Assembly: GCA_020002185.1 (NCBI GenBank)
Contig: CM034543.1
Span: 3,247,334 to 3,311,333, forward strand
Reading direction: 5' to 3'
DNA from: Paraescarpia echinospica
Lineage: Eukaryota > Annelida > Polychaeta > Sabellida > Siboglinidae
Length of the DNA: 64,000 nt
This document shows positions 1 through 7,649 of the stretch, piece after piece. Below the pieces are notes generated by a model that made no database searches, was not told the DNA's origin, and saw only the letters and a program-made list of their open reading frames with translations. Position 1 is the first letter of the stretch. Each line of letters opens with the position of its first letter. The translations under genes and the position numbers were made by a program.

Positions 1-224
1 TGGTCCACGAGGACGGAGTCACAACGGGACCGGTGGACGTGTGATGACGATTGCCGTGCTGTAAGTCTACGCCGAAACACTACTGACACAAAGAGGAAAT
101 GCGCCCCTACGTTAGTTGGGGTTATAGGCGCCGCTTTGCTGTCACGTGGTTAGTAGGTACACAGTAGTCAAAAAAAAAAAAGTTACTTAGACAGATGTCA
201 CGCAATCGGTCGTCATAGACCATC
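1..224. other. Left edge of window, inside Polinton; no supported gene
   Basis: The element continues to the left of the window. On the + strand a short open frame runs from base 3 to a TGA at 42 and may be the tail of an upstream gene, but it is too short to identify. Bases 43-224 hold only very short frames and an A-rich run at 169-181. The reading frame on the - strand at 122-376 is best explained as a shadow. Confidence 0.4.
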
Positions 225-389
225 ATGTCACGGACGCGAGTGGTCGTAGGAGTGTCGATAGTAGGAATGATCGGAGTGTACCTGTACGTCCTATACACCT
301 TCTTGTTCGTTCCCCTTCGCTCTTCGTGCGGTGGAGGTATAGTCGTATCATCTAACGTCACAGAGAACGCGACCACCTACTACTACTAG
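225..389 (+). CDS. Small membrane protein, 54 aa (Polinton accessory)
   Basis: An ATG at 225 opens a 54-codon frame ending in TAG at 387-389, only 17 bases before the ATPase start. After a short basic N-terminus (MSRTR) there is one strongly hydrophobic stretch at about residues 6-30, rich in Val, Ile, Leu and Tyr, followed by a Gly-rich turn and a polar tail with two possible N-glycosylation sequons (NVT, NAT). This looks like a single-pass membrane protein. Its tight packing against the ATPase gene, in the same direction, argues that it is a real gene of the element. No family was recognised; small membrane proteins are frequent in Polintons, but a specific homolog is not claimed. Confidence 0.5.
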   Translation: MSRTRVVVGVSIVGMIGVYLYVLYTFLFVPLRSSCGGGIVVSSNVTENATTYYY

Positions 390-406
390 AAGACGCGGCA
401 ACGATC

Positions 407-1028
407 ATGGATACACGATGGAAACATCCCTTCACCTGTATAGTCGCGGGTCCGACGGGATGCGGTAAGAGTACCTTCGTGACGCGTGTTCTACGTCACG
501 CCGCAAAGATGATAGATCCGCCTCCACAGAAGACAACGTGGTATTATGGAGTGGCAGAACGCCTACGCGTCCATAGACAACGACTCGGTGCGATTCGAGG
601 AAGGCTTGCCGAAGGGTGATTTCGATGCATCGACGCGAAACCTCGTGGTCATAGACGATCTGATGGCGGAAACGGATGAAAGGGTCACGACCTTGTTCAC
701 GAAAAAGAGTCATCATCAGAACACTTCCGTTCTCTATCTCGTGCAGAACCTTTTTCCGAAAAACAAGGAGAGTCGCACGATCAGTCTGAACGCACAATAC
801 ATGGTGGTCTTCAAGAATCCTCGTGACGCGTCGCAGATAGGTCACTTGGCACGACAGATGTATCCGGGACGCCTGAAGTTTGTACAGGAAGCGTTCAAAG
901 ACGCCACGTCATTACCGTACGGTTATCTCCTGATCGATCTGAAACAGGACACACCCGAAGACATGCGTCTGCGTACGGCCATCTTTCCGGACGACGGTGT
1001 TCAGTACGTGTACCAGCCCAAGGTATAA
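407..1028 (+). pseudogene. Genome-packaging ATPase (FtsK/HerA superfamily), frameshifted
   Basis: This is the Polinton/adintovirus DNA-packaging ATPase, which is expected to drive DNA into a preformed capsid. The first reading frame starts at ATG 407 and carries a Walker A motif (GPTGCGKST, residues 15-23). The Walker B-like strand (VVIDD, near 645-660) and the remaining core are in a different frame that runs from 546 to the TAA at 1026-1028. The frame changes at about 541-549; the first frame then continues only to 619 in unrelated sequence. Both halves together have the length usual for these small ATPases (about 200 aa). It is followed by the basic protein gene after 37 bases. The frameshift is either real decay, a programmed event or a sequencing/assembly error; no slippery sequence was recognised. 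Confidence 0.85.
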
Positions 1029-1065
1029 GACGACTGTGCATGGACAACGTCTCTTCAGTCGCAGG

Positions 1066-1488
1066 ATGTCGGAGCTCGTGAAGAGACATATACTGTGCAT
1101 ACAGACTCTCAACAGATACAAGAGCACGAAATTGAGACGAGCCATCCTCATCAACGCCGACGCTGATCTCTTGTGCGCATTGGCCGAGTGCGCCTACAAC
1201 ATATTGAAGAAGAACATTCCCTTGACTCCCGTGCAGAGACAACGTTTGAATAAATACAAAACAAAACTGCGCGAGTTGGCAGAGAGAGGCGCGACAGCGG
1301 ACAGGAGACGTCGTATTCTGCTGCAGGGTTTGGAAGGAAGAAACGTACCGGGCAGGAGACGTCTTCGACGTCGAGGTAATAATAACCAGGTCGGAGAGGG
1401 TCAGACCGGTGGTTTCCTGGGTGCTTTGCTGGCACCCTTGGCTAGTTCGGTCATTCTACCCTTGCTCAAACAGGTGTTATTCAAGTAG
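1066..1488 (+). CDS. Conserved basic Polinton protein with hydrophobic C-terminus, 140 aa
   Basis: The frame extends upstream to 997 but overlaps the ATPase gene there, so the ATG at 1066 is the more likely start. The protein has a helical, Lys/Arg- and Cys-containing N-terminal region (residues 1-90) with a conserved-looking PLTPVQ segment, an Arg-rich stretch at about 90-110, and a C-terminal hydrophobic Gly-rich segment (GGFLGALLAPL and following). Small proteins of this architecture recur in Polintons and adintoviruses of invertebrates next to the ATPase. By analogy with adenoviral core and membrane-active virion proteins, a DNA-condensing or membrane-active virion role is possible. That role is inference, not shown by the sequence. 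Confidence 0.65.
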   Translation: MSELVKRHILCIQTLNRYKSTKLRRAILINADADLLCALAECAYNILKKNIPLTPVQRQRLNKYKTKLRELAERGATADRRRRILLQGLEGRNVPGRRRLRRRGNNNQVGEGQTGGFLGALLAPLASSVILPLLKQVLFK

Positions 1489-1500
1489 ACGACAACAAGT

Positions 1501-2313
1501 ATGGAACACGCACGGAAGATGGCCTTGGTAGATCCGCGACTGTTGGATAGTCTTCGCGCACCACCGACGGATATCCTGGCACGGAAGGTACACGACCTTG
1601 ATAACGAGATGAAAGTCATACTCGACAGACAGGATATCACCGACGGAGAAAAGGTCATGATGTATAATCAAGTGTTGCAACGCTACAACACGTTGTCCAA
1701 TCGTCACGCGCGAGAACCGCTGCGCGTGACGAACGTGGAGACGCCACCACCACCACCACCATCATCATCGCCAGTTGACGCGGCGGCGGCGGCGGCGGCG
1801 GCGGCAATTGTCCCTCCGCCCCCGCCTCCGGCGGGGGCGGTAGGTATAGAAGTGGAAGTCGTCAACAGCGTTCCAAAAGCCCTTCGAGGTAAAGCCACGC
1901 AACTGATGGATCGTCTCAAAGGAGGAGACGTCACGTGGAACGCACGCGGAGAGCTCATGTACAGAGGAGCAGCGGTACGCGGAAGTAACATGGTTGATCT
2001 CGTAAACGATGTCCTACGCAAGCGCAAGACCGCCAGCAATCCGACGGGATGGCAGACGTTTGCGCGTCAACTCGGTGACTCGAACGTACCCATGGAGTTG
2101 GTGGGTAACCAGGACAGGAAACGACACATTCAGCAGTCGCAAAAGAAGAGCGCGGTAGCGGTAGCGGCTGCACGATCGCTCGGTAGAGCGCGACGAACCC
2201 TGCAGTGGACACCCCTCACGCGTCGTCAACGGATGGACTCGTCTTCTACCCCATTCCCCACACCACCGCAGGAAGGACGTAAGAAGAAGAAGACATCATG
2301 GGAGAGTCTTTAA
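1501..2313 (+). CDS. Conserved Polinton protein with Pro/Ala-rich linker, 270 aa
   Basis: ATG at 1501, 12 bases after the previous stop. Residues 1-75 are predicted helical with an acidic/basic pattern. Residues 80-112 are a low-complexity linker of poly-Pro, poly-Ser and poly-Ala encoded by trinucleotide runs (1741-1840). Residues 115-205 form a second conserved-looking domain ending in the motif LVGNQDR. The C-terminus is Arg/Lys-rich. Proteins with this two-block layout, including the DLVNDVLRKRK-type segment, are a recurring uncharacterised component of invertebrate Polintons. Its basic tail suggests nucleic-acid or capsid contact, but no function is established. The poly-Ala/poly-Pro linker is a likely length-polymorphic site. 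Confidence 0.7.
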   Translation: MEHARKMALVDPRLLDSLRAPPTDILARKVHDLDNEMKVILDRQDITDGEKVMMYNQVLQRYNTLSNRHAREPLRVTNVETPPPPPPSSSPVDAAAAAAAAAIVPPPPPPAGAVGIEVEVVNSVPKALRGKATQLMDRLKGGDVTWNARGELMYRGAAVRGSNMVDLVNDVLRKRKTASNPTGWQTFARQLGDSNVPMELVGNQDRKRHIQQSQKKSAVAVAAARSLGRARRTLQWTPLTRRQRMDSSSTPFPTPPQEGRKKKKTSWESL

Positions 2314-2325
2314 AGACGACGACGC

Positions 2326-2472
2326 ATGATGACGTGGGGCACTCGTCTGTTTATCGGTATCGCTTACGCCACGCTTCACGTCGTGACCGGGATCACCGTC
2401 GACTATCTGATACGAATATGGCAGCTCAGAGGAAAAAGCTCCAGGAAGTCTACTTCGATCCTTCTAAGGTAG
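2326..2472 (+). CDS. Small hydrophobic protein, 48 aa, between conserved protein and integrase
   Basis: Two in-frame ATGs at 2326 and 2329 open a 48-codon frame ending with TAG at 2470-2472. It starts 12 bases after the upstream stop and overlaps the integrase start (2418) in another frame. A hydrophobic segment at about residues 7-25 (LFIGIAYATLHVVTGI) is followed by a basic tail, typical of a single-pass membrane protein. The hydrophobic pattern and position in a tightly packed cluster support it, and it explains why the upstream extension of the integrase frame (2298-2417) looks unlike protein. It could still be a chance frame. Confidence 0.4.
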   Translation: MMTWGTRLFIGIAYATLHVVTGITVDYLIRIWQLRGKSSRKSTSILLR

Positions 2473-3500
2473 AGAGTTACGGGGGTCTCGCGTCTTTGCG
2501 ACGAGTCGACTTCCGACATATACAGCGTGTACCGAGAAAGATCGTCGAACAATGGCTATCGGAACAGAACGCCTACACTCTACACAAACCGGTCAGAGTT
2601 CATTTCAAGAAGCGACGCGTGCTCGTCGGAGGTCGGAATCAACAGTGGCAAGCCGATCTCGTCGACGTGTCCAGTCTGAAAAAAGAAAACGACGGTATGA
2701 CGTTCCTACTCACGGTGATCGACGTCTTCTCGAAAGTCGCCCGATGCGTTCCTCTGAAGAACAAGTCGGCGACGGTGATGGCGAAGGCACTGGACGGACT
2801 CTTCGTCGACGACGGCGTTCGGCCGCTGTTGTTGCAGACCGATAGAGGTCTGGAATTTTTTAACCGTACCGTTCGGAATGTATTGGACAAGCACGGTATC
2901 CAACACTTCGCCACCTACAACGAGGAGACCAAGGCGAGCGTCGTGGAACGCTTCAATCGCACACTAAAGACGCGGATGTGGCGATACCTGACACACAAGG
3001 AAACGTGGCGATACATCGATATCCTTCCGGATCTGGTGAGGACGTACAACGACACACCCCACCGCAGCATCGGGATGGCTCCGTCGCAGGTGGATGATAC
3101 TAATCAGGAAGAGGTGTGGCAGACCTTGTACGGTGGTCATCACGGTAAGGGCGTGCCCAAGTACCACGTGGCGGATCGCGTACGTATCAGCAAGGTCAAG
3201 AGACGATTCGACAAAGGGTACATGCCGAATTGGACAGAGGAAATATTCACGATACGCGAGGTGCATCCGTCCGATCCGCCCGTCTATCGTCTGACGGACG
3301 ATCTCGGAGAGATACTGAACGGCACCTTCTACGAACCGGAGTTGCAGAAGGTGACGATTCCGATCGATAAACTGTACCGCGTGGAATCGATAGTGCAGAG
3401 ACGCAAAGTAGGGAGGCGAAGGGAGGTGTTGGTGAAATGGTTTGGATACCCTTCGAAATTCAACAGCTGGATCGATGCCAAGGGTCTCGTTGGACTATAA
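2418..3500 (+). CDS. Polinton integrase (retroviral-type DDE) with chromodomain
   Basis: This enzyme would insert the element into host chromatin, cutting and joining DNA ends in the nucleus. The frame is open from ATG 2298, but ATG 2418 matches the usual start of these integrases and gives 360 aa. Counting from 2418, the catalytic triad is D80 (in WQAD), D142 (in LQTDRG) and E177 (in VVERFNRT), with 34 residues between the second Asp and the Glu. Residues about 319-360 form a chromodomain (aromatic YR, WFGY, W in NSWIDAK), which in related integrases can steer insertion to methylated-histone chromatin. No HHCC zinc module was seen at the N-terminus. All key residues are present, so this gene appears intact. 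Confidence 0.95.
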   Translation: MAAQRKKLQEVYFDPSKVESYGGLASLRRVDFRHIQRVPRKIVEQWLSEQNAYTLHKPVRVHFKKRRVLVGGRNQQWQADLVDVSSLKKENDGMTFLLTVIDVFSKVARCVPLKNKSATVMAKALDGLFVDDGVRPLLLQTDRGLEFFNRTVRNVLDKHGIQHFATYNEETKASVVERFNRTLKTRMWRYLTHKETWRYIDILPDLVRTYNDTPHRSIGMAPSQVDDTNQEEVWQTLYGGHHGKGVPKYHVADRVRISKVKRRFDKGYMPNWTEEIFTIREVHPSDPPVYRLTDDLGEILNGTFYEPELQKVTIPIDKLYRVESIVQRRKVGRRREVLVKWFGYPSKFNSWIDAKGLVGL

Positions 3501-3540
3501 AGACTAGTCACCTGTTCGACGAGATGTCATTCATCCACAC

Positions 3541-3840
3541 ATGACAGACGAGACGACAACAGTTGTCGAAGAAGAAGAAGAAGAAGAAGTTGACGCACCG
3601 CCGCCACCACCACAGAGGACTCCGTGGCACATCTTCGGTACCGCGTGTCCCAAAGAGGAGATCGTTTTTGTGTGTCAGGTTATTGTCTTGTACAGTGTCA
3701 TATTGATCAGTATCTATAACCTATCCGTCGGTCACGAGAACCCGACTCTGTGGACGGCCCTTTTGAGTAGTTCGTTGGGTTACCTGCTACCCAGTCCGAC
3801 GTTGCGACAACAACAACAACAAGATGACCGCCAGCAGTGA
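3541..3840 (+). CDS. Single-pass membrane protein with acidic N-terminus, 99 aa
   Basis: ATG at 3541. The N-terminus contains a run of Glu and a poly-Pro stretch. It is followed by a conserved-looking block (CPKEEIVFVCQ) leading into a transmembrane helix at about residues 40-62 and a second hydrophobic stretch ending in LGYLLPSP (about 72-86). The tail is poly-Gln. Small membrane proteins with this CPK/R-EIVF...LGYLLP pattern recur in Polinton/adintovirus genomes just before the penton gene. Function is unknown; a virion-membrane or assembly role is only a guess. The 3' end overlaps the next gene by 17 bases. Confidence 0.65.
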   Translation: MTDETTTVVEEEEEEEVDAPPPPPQRTPWHIFGTACPKEEIVFVCQVIVLYSVILISIYNLSVGHENPTLWTALLSSSLGYLLPSPTLRQQQQQDDRQQ

Positions 3841-4624
3841 TTTCTATCTGACGCTACCTAGCAACGCTTCCATGCACACCCATCCCGACAACACGTTGAC
3901 CCACTACATGACGATGCTACCGCAACGTGTCAACTTGTCGAAGGATCAGTGGGAGTGTGGTCTGTCGGAGATAATCTATCCCCATAGTTGGTACAACGTG
4001 AGAGAGAGTGACACGTGGTTCGGTATAGGACTAAGAAATGACAATGAAGATGACGACCAGGAGATCAGTACGATGAAAACCAAGATCGAGAGTGGGTATT
4101 ATCACGGACCGAACAATATCGTCAAAGCGATAAACAAAGGTCTAGGACGTGTGCTATCGGATAATGTCGTGCGCCTATCCTACAGCATCATCACGCACAA
4201 GATTACAGTGGTGATGGCATCGAACGTCATATTGACCGGTGATATGTTTAAGACCATTCTAGGCTTCAACGACACAATACTATTAGGAGATATGTCGAAG
4301 AAGAAGGAAACGTTGATCGAAGCCGACTACGTGGTGGACATGACGCGGGGTTTCGAGTCGCTCTACGTCTACACGAGCGTTATCGAACCTCGAATCGTTG
4401 GCGACAGCCACGTTCCGCTGCTGCGTATAGTTCCGGTGAGAGGTAAACAAAGCGACACCGTGACGTTGACCTTCGAAAAGATACAGTACATACCCGTCCT
4501 GTGCAAAGACTTCGACACGATAGAGATTGATATAAGGGACGATACCGGTCGGCACGTGCCATTCGAACGCGGAAAACTGACGACGACACTTCATTTCCGA
4601 CGACGACGAACGGCACTGTTCTAG
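3824..4624 (+). CDS. Minor capsid protein (penton-type single jelly roll)
   Basis: ATG at 3824 lies inside the end of the preceding gene, after a leader of CAA triplets. The 266-aa product begins with the characteristic block DFYLTLPSNAS, followed by a segment on the strand-forming Leu/Trp pattern (WECGLSEIIYPHSW). Size, start motif and position just before the major capsid gene match the minor capsid protein of Polintons, a single jelly-roll protein thought to form pentamers at the capsid vertices. The C-terminus is Arg-rich. The frame is uninterrupted. Confidence 0.85.
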   Translation: MTASSDFYLTLPSNASMHTHPDNTLTHYMTMLPQRVNLSKDQWECGLSEIIYPHSWYNVRESDTWFGIGLRNDNEDDDQEISTMKTKIESGYYHGPNNIVKAINKGLGRVLSDNVVRLSYSIITHKITVVMASNVILTGDMFKTILGFNDTILLGDMSKKKETLIEADYVVDMTRGFESLYVYTSVIEPRIVGDSHVPLLRIVPVRGKQSDTVTLTFEKIQYIPVLCKDFDTIEIDIRDDTGRHVPFERGKLTTTLHFRRRRTALF

Positions 4625-4627
4625 ACG

Positions 4628-5086
4628 ATGAATTACAACGACTACTACACTCGACAAGCGGGAGGCGCGCTTCCCTATTTTACAGGTGCCCGCTACCAAC
4701 GAGGACACGGTCTAGGAAGTCTATTCGGAGGTCTACTGCGTACCATCATGCCCCTCGTCAAGAGAGGTGCCGTGGCTTTGGGAAAGAGAGCGGTGTCGAC
4801 CGGCGCGCGCATAGCCAACGACGTCCTGTCGGGGGAGAACATAAAAACGTCCGCCAAACGTCGCGTTACGACCGCCGGTAGGGAGATGTTGAGTCAACTC
4901 ATGTCCCCTGCTGGTGTACAAGCGCGTAAGCCGAGGAATATAAGACGCACGTACCCTACCAATCGAGTCAGTACAGGCGGAAGACGGACGACGATAAAGA
5001 CACGCCGCAGACGCCGCCGCCAACGCCCCTCTCTCCAAAGGACACGCGAGCCCGACATATTCGACGACGATGGCGTTCGTTCATAA
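4628..5086 (+). CDS. Gly-rich basic virion-type protein, 152 aa
   Basis: ATG at 4628, three bases after the penton stop. It begins with a Gly/Tyr-rich segment ending in the motif GARYQRGHGLG, followed by a Gly/Leu/Val-rich amphipathic region (about residues 30-70) and a strongly basic tail with an RRRRRR run. This layout recurs between penton and major capsid genes in Polintons and resembles adenovirus-type minor virion proteins that are membrane-active or DNA-binding. That relation is by architecture only. The last 17 bases overlap the major capsid gene. Confidence 0.65.
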   Translation: MNYNDYYTRQAGGALPYFTGARYQRGHGLGSLFGGLLRTIMPLVKRGAVALGKRAVSTGARIANDVLSGENIKTSAKRRVTTAGREMLSQLMSPAGVQARKPRNIRRTYPTNRVSTGGRRTTIKTRRRRRRQRPSLQRTREPDIFDDDGVRS

Positions 5087-6386
5087 ACAATCGTGTGAGG
5101 GAGTCAAGAGCGAACTAGGTCTCTTCACCGTGCCTCCGACTCAAACCAGTATCATCGATAGTCACGTGGTGGAACATCAACCCATGTCGTCACTCGACTC
5201 GGGTGGTCCGATAGAATTCTTTATACCCGGTTCCGGAGACGATTACACGGATGTCGCCGCCACGATGCTACACATTCAAGCGAAGATAACCAAAGCCGAC
5301 GGAAGCGACCTCGATGTCGACGAGCCCGTCGGTCCAGTCAATAACTGGCTCCATTCCCTTTTCAGCCAGGTCGACGTCTACCTGAACGGAACGCTCGTCA
5401 CCCCTTCGACCAACACGTACCCGTACCGCGCCTACATAGAGACGCTGCTGAGTTACGGCAACGACGCCAAGGAGTCGCAACTGACCAGTCAGCTGTGGTG
5501 CAAGGACACGAGTAATCGTATGGAATCCGTCGAAATAGCCGCCGGAGATACGAGCAACGTGGGGTTCGTCACCAGACGCGCCAGTACGGTTGGGAGTCAC
5601 GTGGTCGACATGATAGGTCGTATCCACGCGGACTTCTTCCTCCAGGATAAATTCCTCATCAACGGCGTCGACATGAAGGTACGTATGGTACGCAGCAAGG
5701 ACGCCTTCTCGCTCATGGCCGGTGGAGGCAACACCGCCTACAAGGTAAAGATCGTCAACGCTGCGCTCTTCGTCAAGAAGGTCACCCTCAATCCGGCCGT
5801 GCAGATGGCTCACATCAAGACACTCGAAAAAAACACAGCCAAGTACCCGATGCGACCCGTCCACTGCAAGGTCTTCTCCATTCCCGCAGGTACCCGCTCG
5901 TACACACACGAGAATCTCTTTCTTGGCGCTCTTCCAAAACGTCTCGTGGTGTGCTGCATCGATAACGACGCCTTCAACGGATCCTTCGAAAAAAACCCGT
6001 TCAACGCCAAAAACAACCACATGAACTTCTTCGCCGTGTACGCGGACGGACGACAGATACCCACCAAACCTTTCCAACCCAGATTCGACAGCAACCTCTT
6101 CGTCAGGTCCTATCACAGCCTGTTCACCTCGACGGGTAAGGTGTGGCAGGACGAAGGAAACGGCTTGACTCTCAAGGACTTCCGTCACGGCTACACCTTC
6201 TTCGGCTTGGATCTCACTCCTGACGGATGCGACGACTGCTCCTTCCATCTGCTAGAAAAGAGCAACCTGCGCATGGAGCTTCAATTCTCTGAAGCACTGC
6301 CGACCACTGTGGACATCGTCGTCTACGCCGAGTTCGAGGCCGTCCTGGAGATCGACAAGAATCGTAACGTCATCTTCGATCATTGA
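5070..6386 (+). CDS. Major capsid protein (double jelly roll)
   Basis: The 438-aa frame from ATG 5070 to TGA 6384-6386 is the Polinton major capsid protein. It is expected to form hexon-like trimers with two jelly rolls in an icosahedral shell. Supporting features are the N-terminal block with SCEGVKSELGLF and VPPTQTSI, the segment VNNWLHSLFSQVDVYLNG (a hallmark of this family), and the C-terminal VVYAEFEAVLEID segment. The frame is intact and contains no obvious in-frame damage. It overlaps the preceding gene by 17 bases and the protease start by one base (TGATG). Confidence 0.93.
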   Translation: MAFVHKQSCEGVKSELGLFTVPPTQTSIIDSHVVEHQPMSSLDSGGPIEFFIPGSGDDYTDVAATMLHIQAKITKADGSDLDVDEPVGPVNNWLHSLFSQVDVYLNGTLVTPSTNTYPYRAYIETLLSYGNDAKESQLTSQLWCKDTSNRMESVEIAAGDTSNVGFVTRRASTVGSHVVDMIGRIHADFFLQDKFLINGVDMKVRMVRSKDAFSLMAGGGNTAYKVKIVNAALFVKKVTLNPAVQMAHIKTLEKNTAKYPMRPVHCKVFSIPAGTRSYTHENLFLGALPKRLVVCCIDNDAFNGSFEKNPFNAKNNHMNFFAVYADGRQIPTKPFQPRFDSNLFVRSYHSLFTSTGKVWQDEGNGLTLKDFRHGYTFFGLDLTPDGCDDCSFHLLEKSNLRMELQFSEALPTTVDIVVYAEFEAVLEIDKNRNVIFDH

Positions 6387-6838
6387 TGGAAACCCTGCGG
6401 ATCGCCCGTCTACTCTTCCAGGATACACACACCAAGGACATCGTTCGTAAGGTCGTACCCAAAGACGTACTCCTCACCCAGACGATAGACGCTTATCCGG
6501 TCGCTTTCGTTTGCAACACGCACAACAGGTCGAAACCGGGAGAACATTGGATAGCACTGTACGTGGACGATAATGGTCAAGGCGAATACTTCTGTTCGTA
6601 CGGCTTGCCACCACGACACGTCGAATTCCGACGATTTATGGATAAACATTGTGTGGAATGGACTCATAATTCAAAGAGACTTCAGAGTCACGTATCTAAC
6701 GTTTGCGGACAATACTGTGTTGCTTATCTCATGTTTCGTTGTCGTGGACTTCCTATGAAGGAATTCGTGAAAGGTTTCGGCACTGATTTGGTAGCAAACG
6801 ATTGTCGTGTGTTCGACTGGCTTAAACTATTGAACTAA
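6386..6838 (+). CDS. Adenain-type cysteine protease (C5/ULP1-like), probable lost acid residue
   Basis: The ATG at 6386 overlaps the capsid stop and gives 150 aa. This is the maturation protease of Polintons, which cleaves capsid precursors. Visible catalytic elements are His54 (in GEHWIALYVD), Gln100 and Cys107 (in VCGQYC), with the Gln-Cys spacing of the family. The position expected to hold the acidic partner, in the short motif just before SYGLPP, is Cys (FCSYG) rather than Asp or Glu. Length is usual for this reduced protease. If the alignment is right, activity could be impaired. The gene is the last of the + strand structural cluster; a poly(A) signal follows at 7063. Confidence 0.88.
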   Translation: METLRIARLLFQDTHTKDIVRKVVPKDVLLTQTIDAYPVAFVCNTHNRSKPGEHWIALYVDDNGQGEYFCSYGLPPRHVEFRRFMDKHCVEWTHNSKRLQSHVSNVCGQYCVAYLMFRCRGLPMKEFVKGFGTDLVANDCRVFDWLKLLN

Positions 6839-6877
6839 GATACACATGCGTTTCATTATCATCGTCATCATATGATT

Positions 6878-7019
6878 CGAGCCTATGGCGCGGTGGTCAC
6901 ACACCCGTAAGCTCACGACCTCTGCCGCGGTGTTCAGTCACCCGTAAGTCGTAATATCATCACGAGCCACTGGCGCGGTGGTCACACACCCGTAAGCTCA
7001 CCCGTAAGTCGTGTCATCA
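6878..7019. repeat. Direct repeats with CACCCGTAAG core
   Basis: Two long copies of a unit containing GGCGCGGTGGTCACACACC and CCGTAAGCTCAC (near 6884-6917 and 6970-7000) flank a diverged copy, and the short core CACCCGTAAG recurs. It lies in the 3' region of the protease gene. Function is unknown. Confidence 0.75.
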
Positions 7020-7062
7020 CACTTGTTGCGGTTTTTTACTCATTACGCTTGTATCTTTAGTC

Positions 7063-7068
7063 AATAAA
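7063..7068 (+). terminator. Poly(A) signal for + strand structural cluster
   Basis: AATAAA at 7063-7068, about 225 bases after the protease stop, followed by a GT-rich stretch (GTGTGCACACG, then TTTGGTGTTTCG). It probably ends transcripts of the structural gene cluster. Confidence 0.55.
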
Positions 7069-7533
7069 ATTCGTGTGCACACGTATACTTTGGTGTTTCG
7101 TTCGTTATTTCATACACGTGCATTCATACACATACACACGCGCACCCCTCCGTCACCGGAGGCACCACTCTAGATGACGGTTATTAGGTCCACTTCTTTC
7201 CGTTAGAGGAAGGTCACGTCAACATAAACACGGAAGCACCCGTCAGTTTACGTATTACTATTCTCAGGTCACGTGACAGGAAGTACTTCTCTCTCTGCTA
7301 GGGACGCTTAGGTCAACAAATGACAGAAAAAAAAAAAAAAAAAAAATAAATAAAAAAAAACCTTAGGTCAGCTAAAAAATGCCCTTAGGTCAGCTAAAAT
7401 AGACAAAACTGCACATGCACCTGCTGAGTTACGTATTGAGATCCACTCATACACTACTAGTGAGGTTGTATTATTGCGCTATCGCCTTCTATTACCGAAT
7501 AAAACGATGAAAACTGTACCGAGTGTTCGCATT

Positions 7534-7539
7534 TTTATT
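7534..7539 (-). terminator. Poly(A) signal for polymerase gene
   Basis: TTTATT on the + strand reads AATAAA on the - strand, about 110 bases downstream of the polymerase stop codon. Confidence 0.5.
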
Positions 7540-7574
7540 CGCACGCATACATACATACATACATACATATATAC

Positions 7575-7635
7575 ATTGTCCCCTAGGTAGGGTCCCTACC
7601 CCTAGGTAGGGGTCCCTACCCCTAGGTAGGGAGGG
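7575..7635. repeat. Palindromic CCTAGGTAGGG tandem repeat
   Basis: Three copies of a unit combining CCCTACC, CCTAGG and GGTAGGG lie just after the end of the polymerase gene. Each unit is self-complementary and could form a hairpin. Confidence 0.75.
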
Positions 7636-7649
7636 AGGGAGGTCCCTCG

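Larger units (their letters stand above)
6839..7649. other. Intergenic region between convergent Polinton genes
   Basis: No gene was found. The region holds direct repeats (6878-7019), poly(A) signals for both strands, five AGGTCA half-sites (7210-7390), a 20-base A run (from about 7327), a CATA microsatellite (about 7547-7570) and a palindromic CCTAGGTAGGG array (7580-7635). It is where the + structural cluster and the - polymerase gene converge. Confidence 0.8.

Noticed and set aside
2298..2417. N-terminal 40-codon extension of the integrase
   Set aside because: Does not resemble protein of the family, and another frame there codes a plausible membrane peptide; ATG 2418 fits better.
5268..6248. 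326-codon - strand frame opposite the major capsid gene
   Set aside because: Shadow of a strongly coding + strand; composition mirrors its codon pattern.
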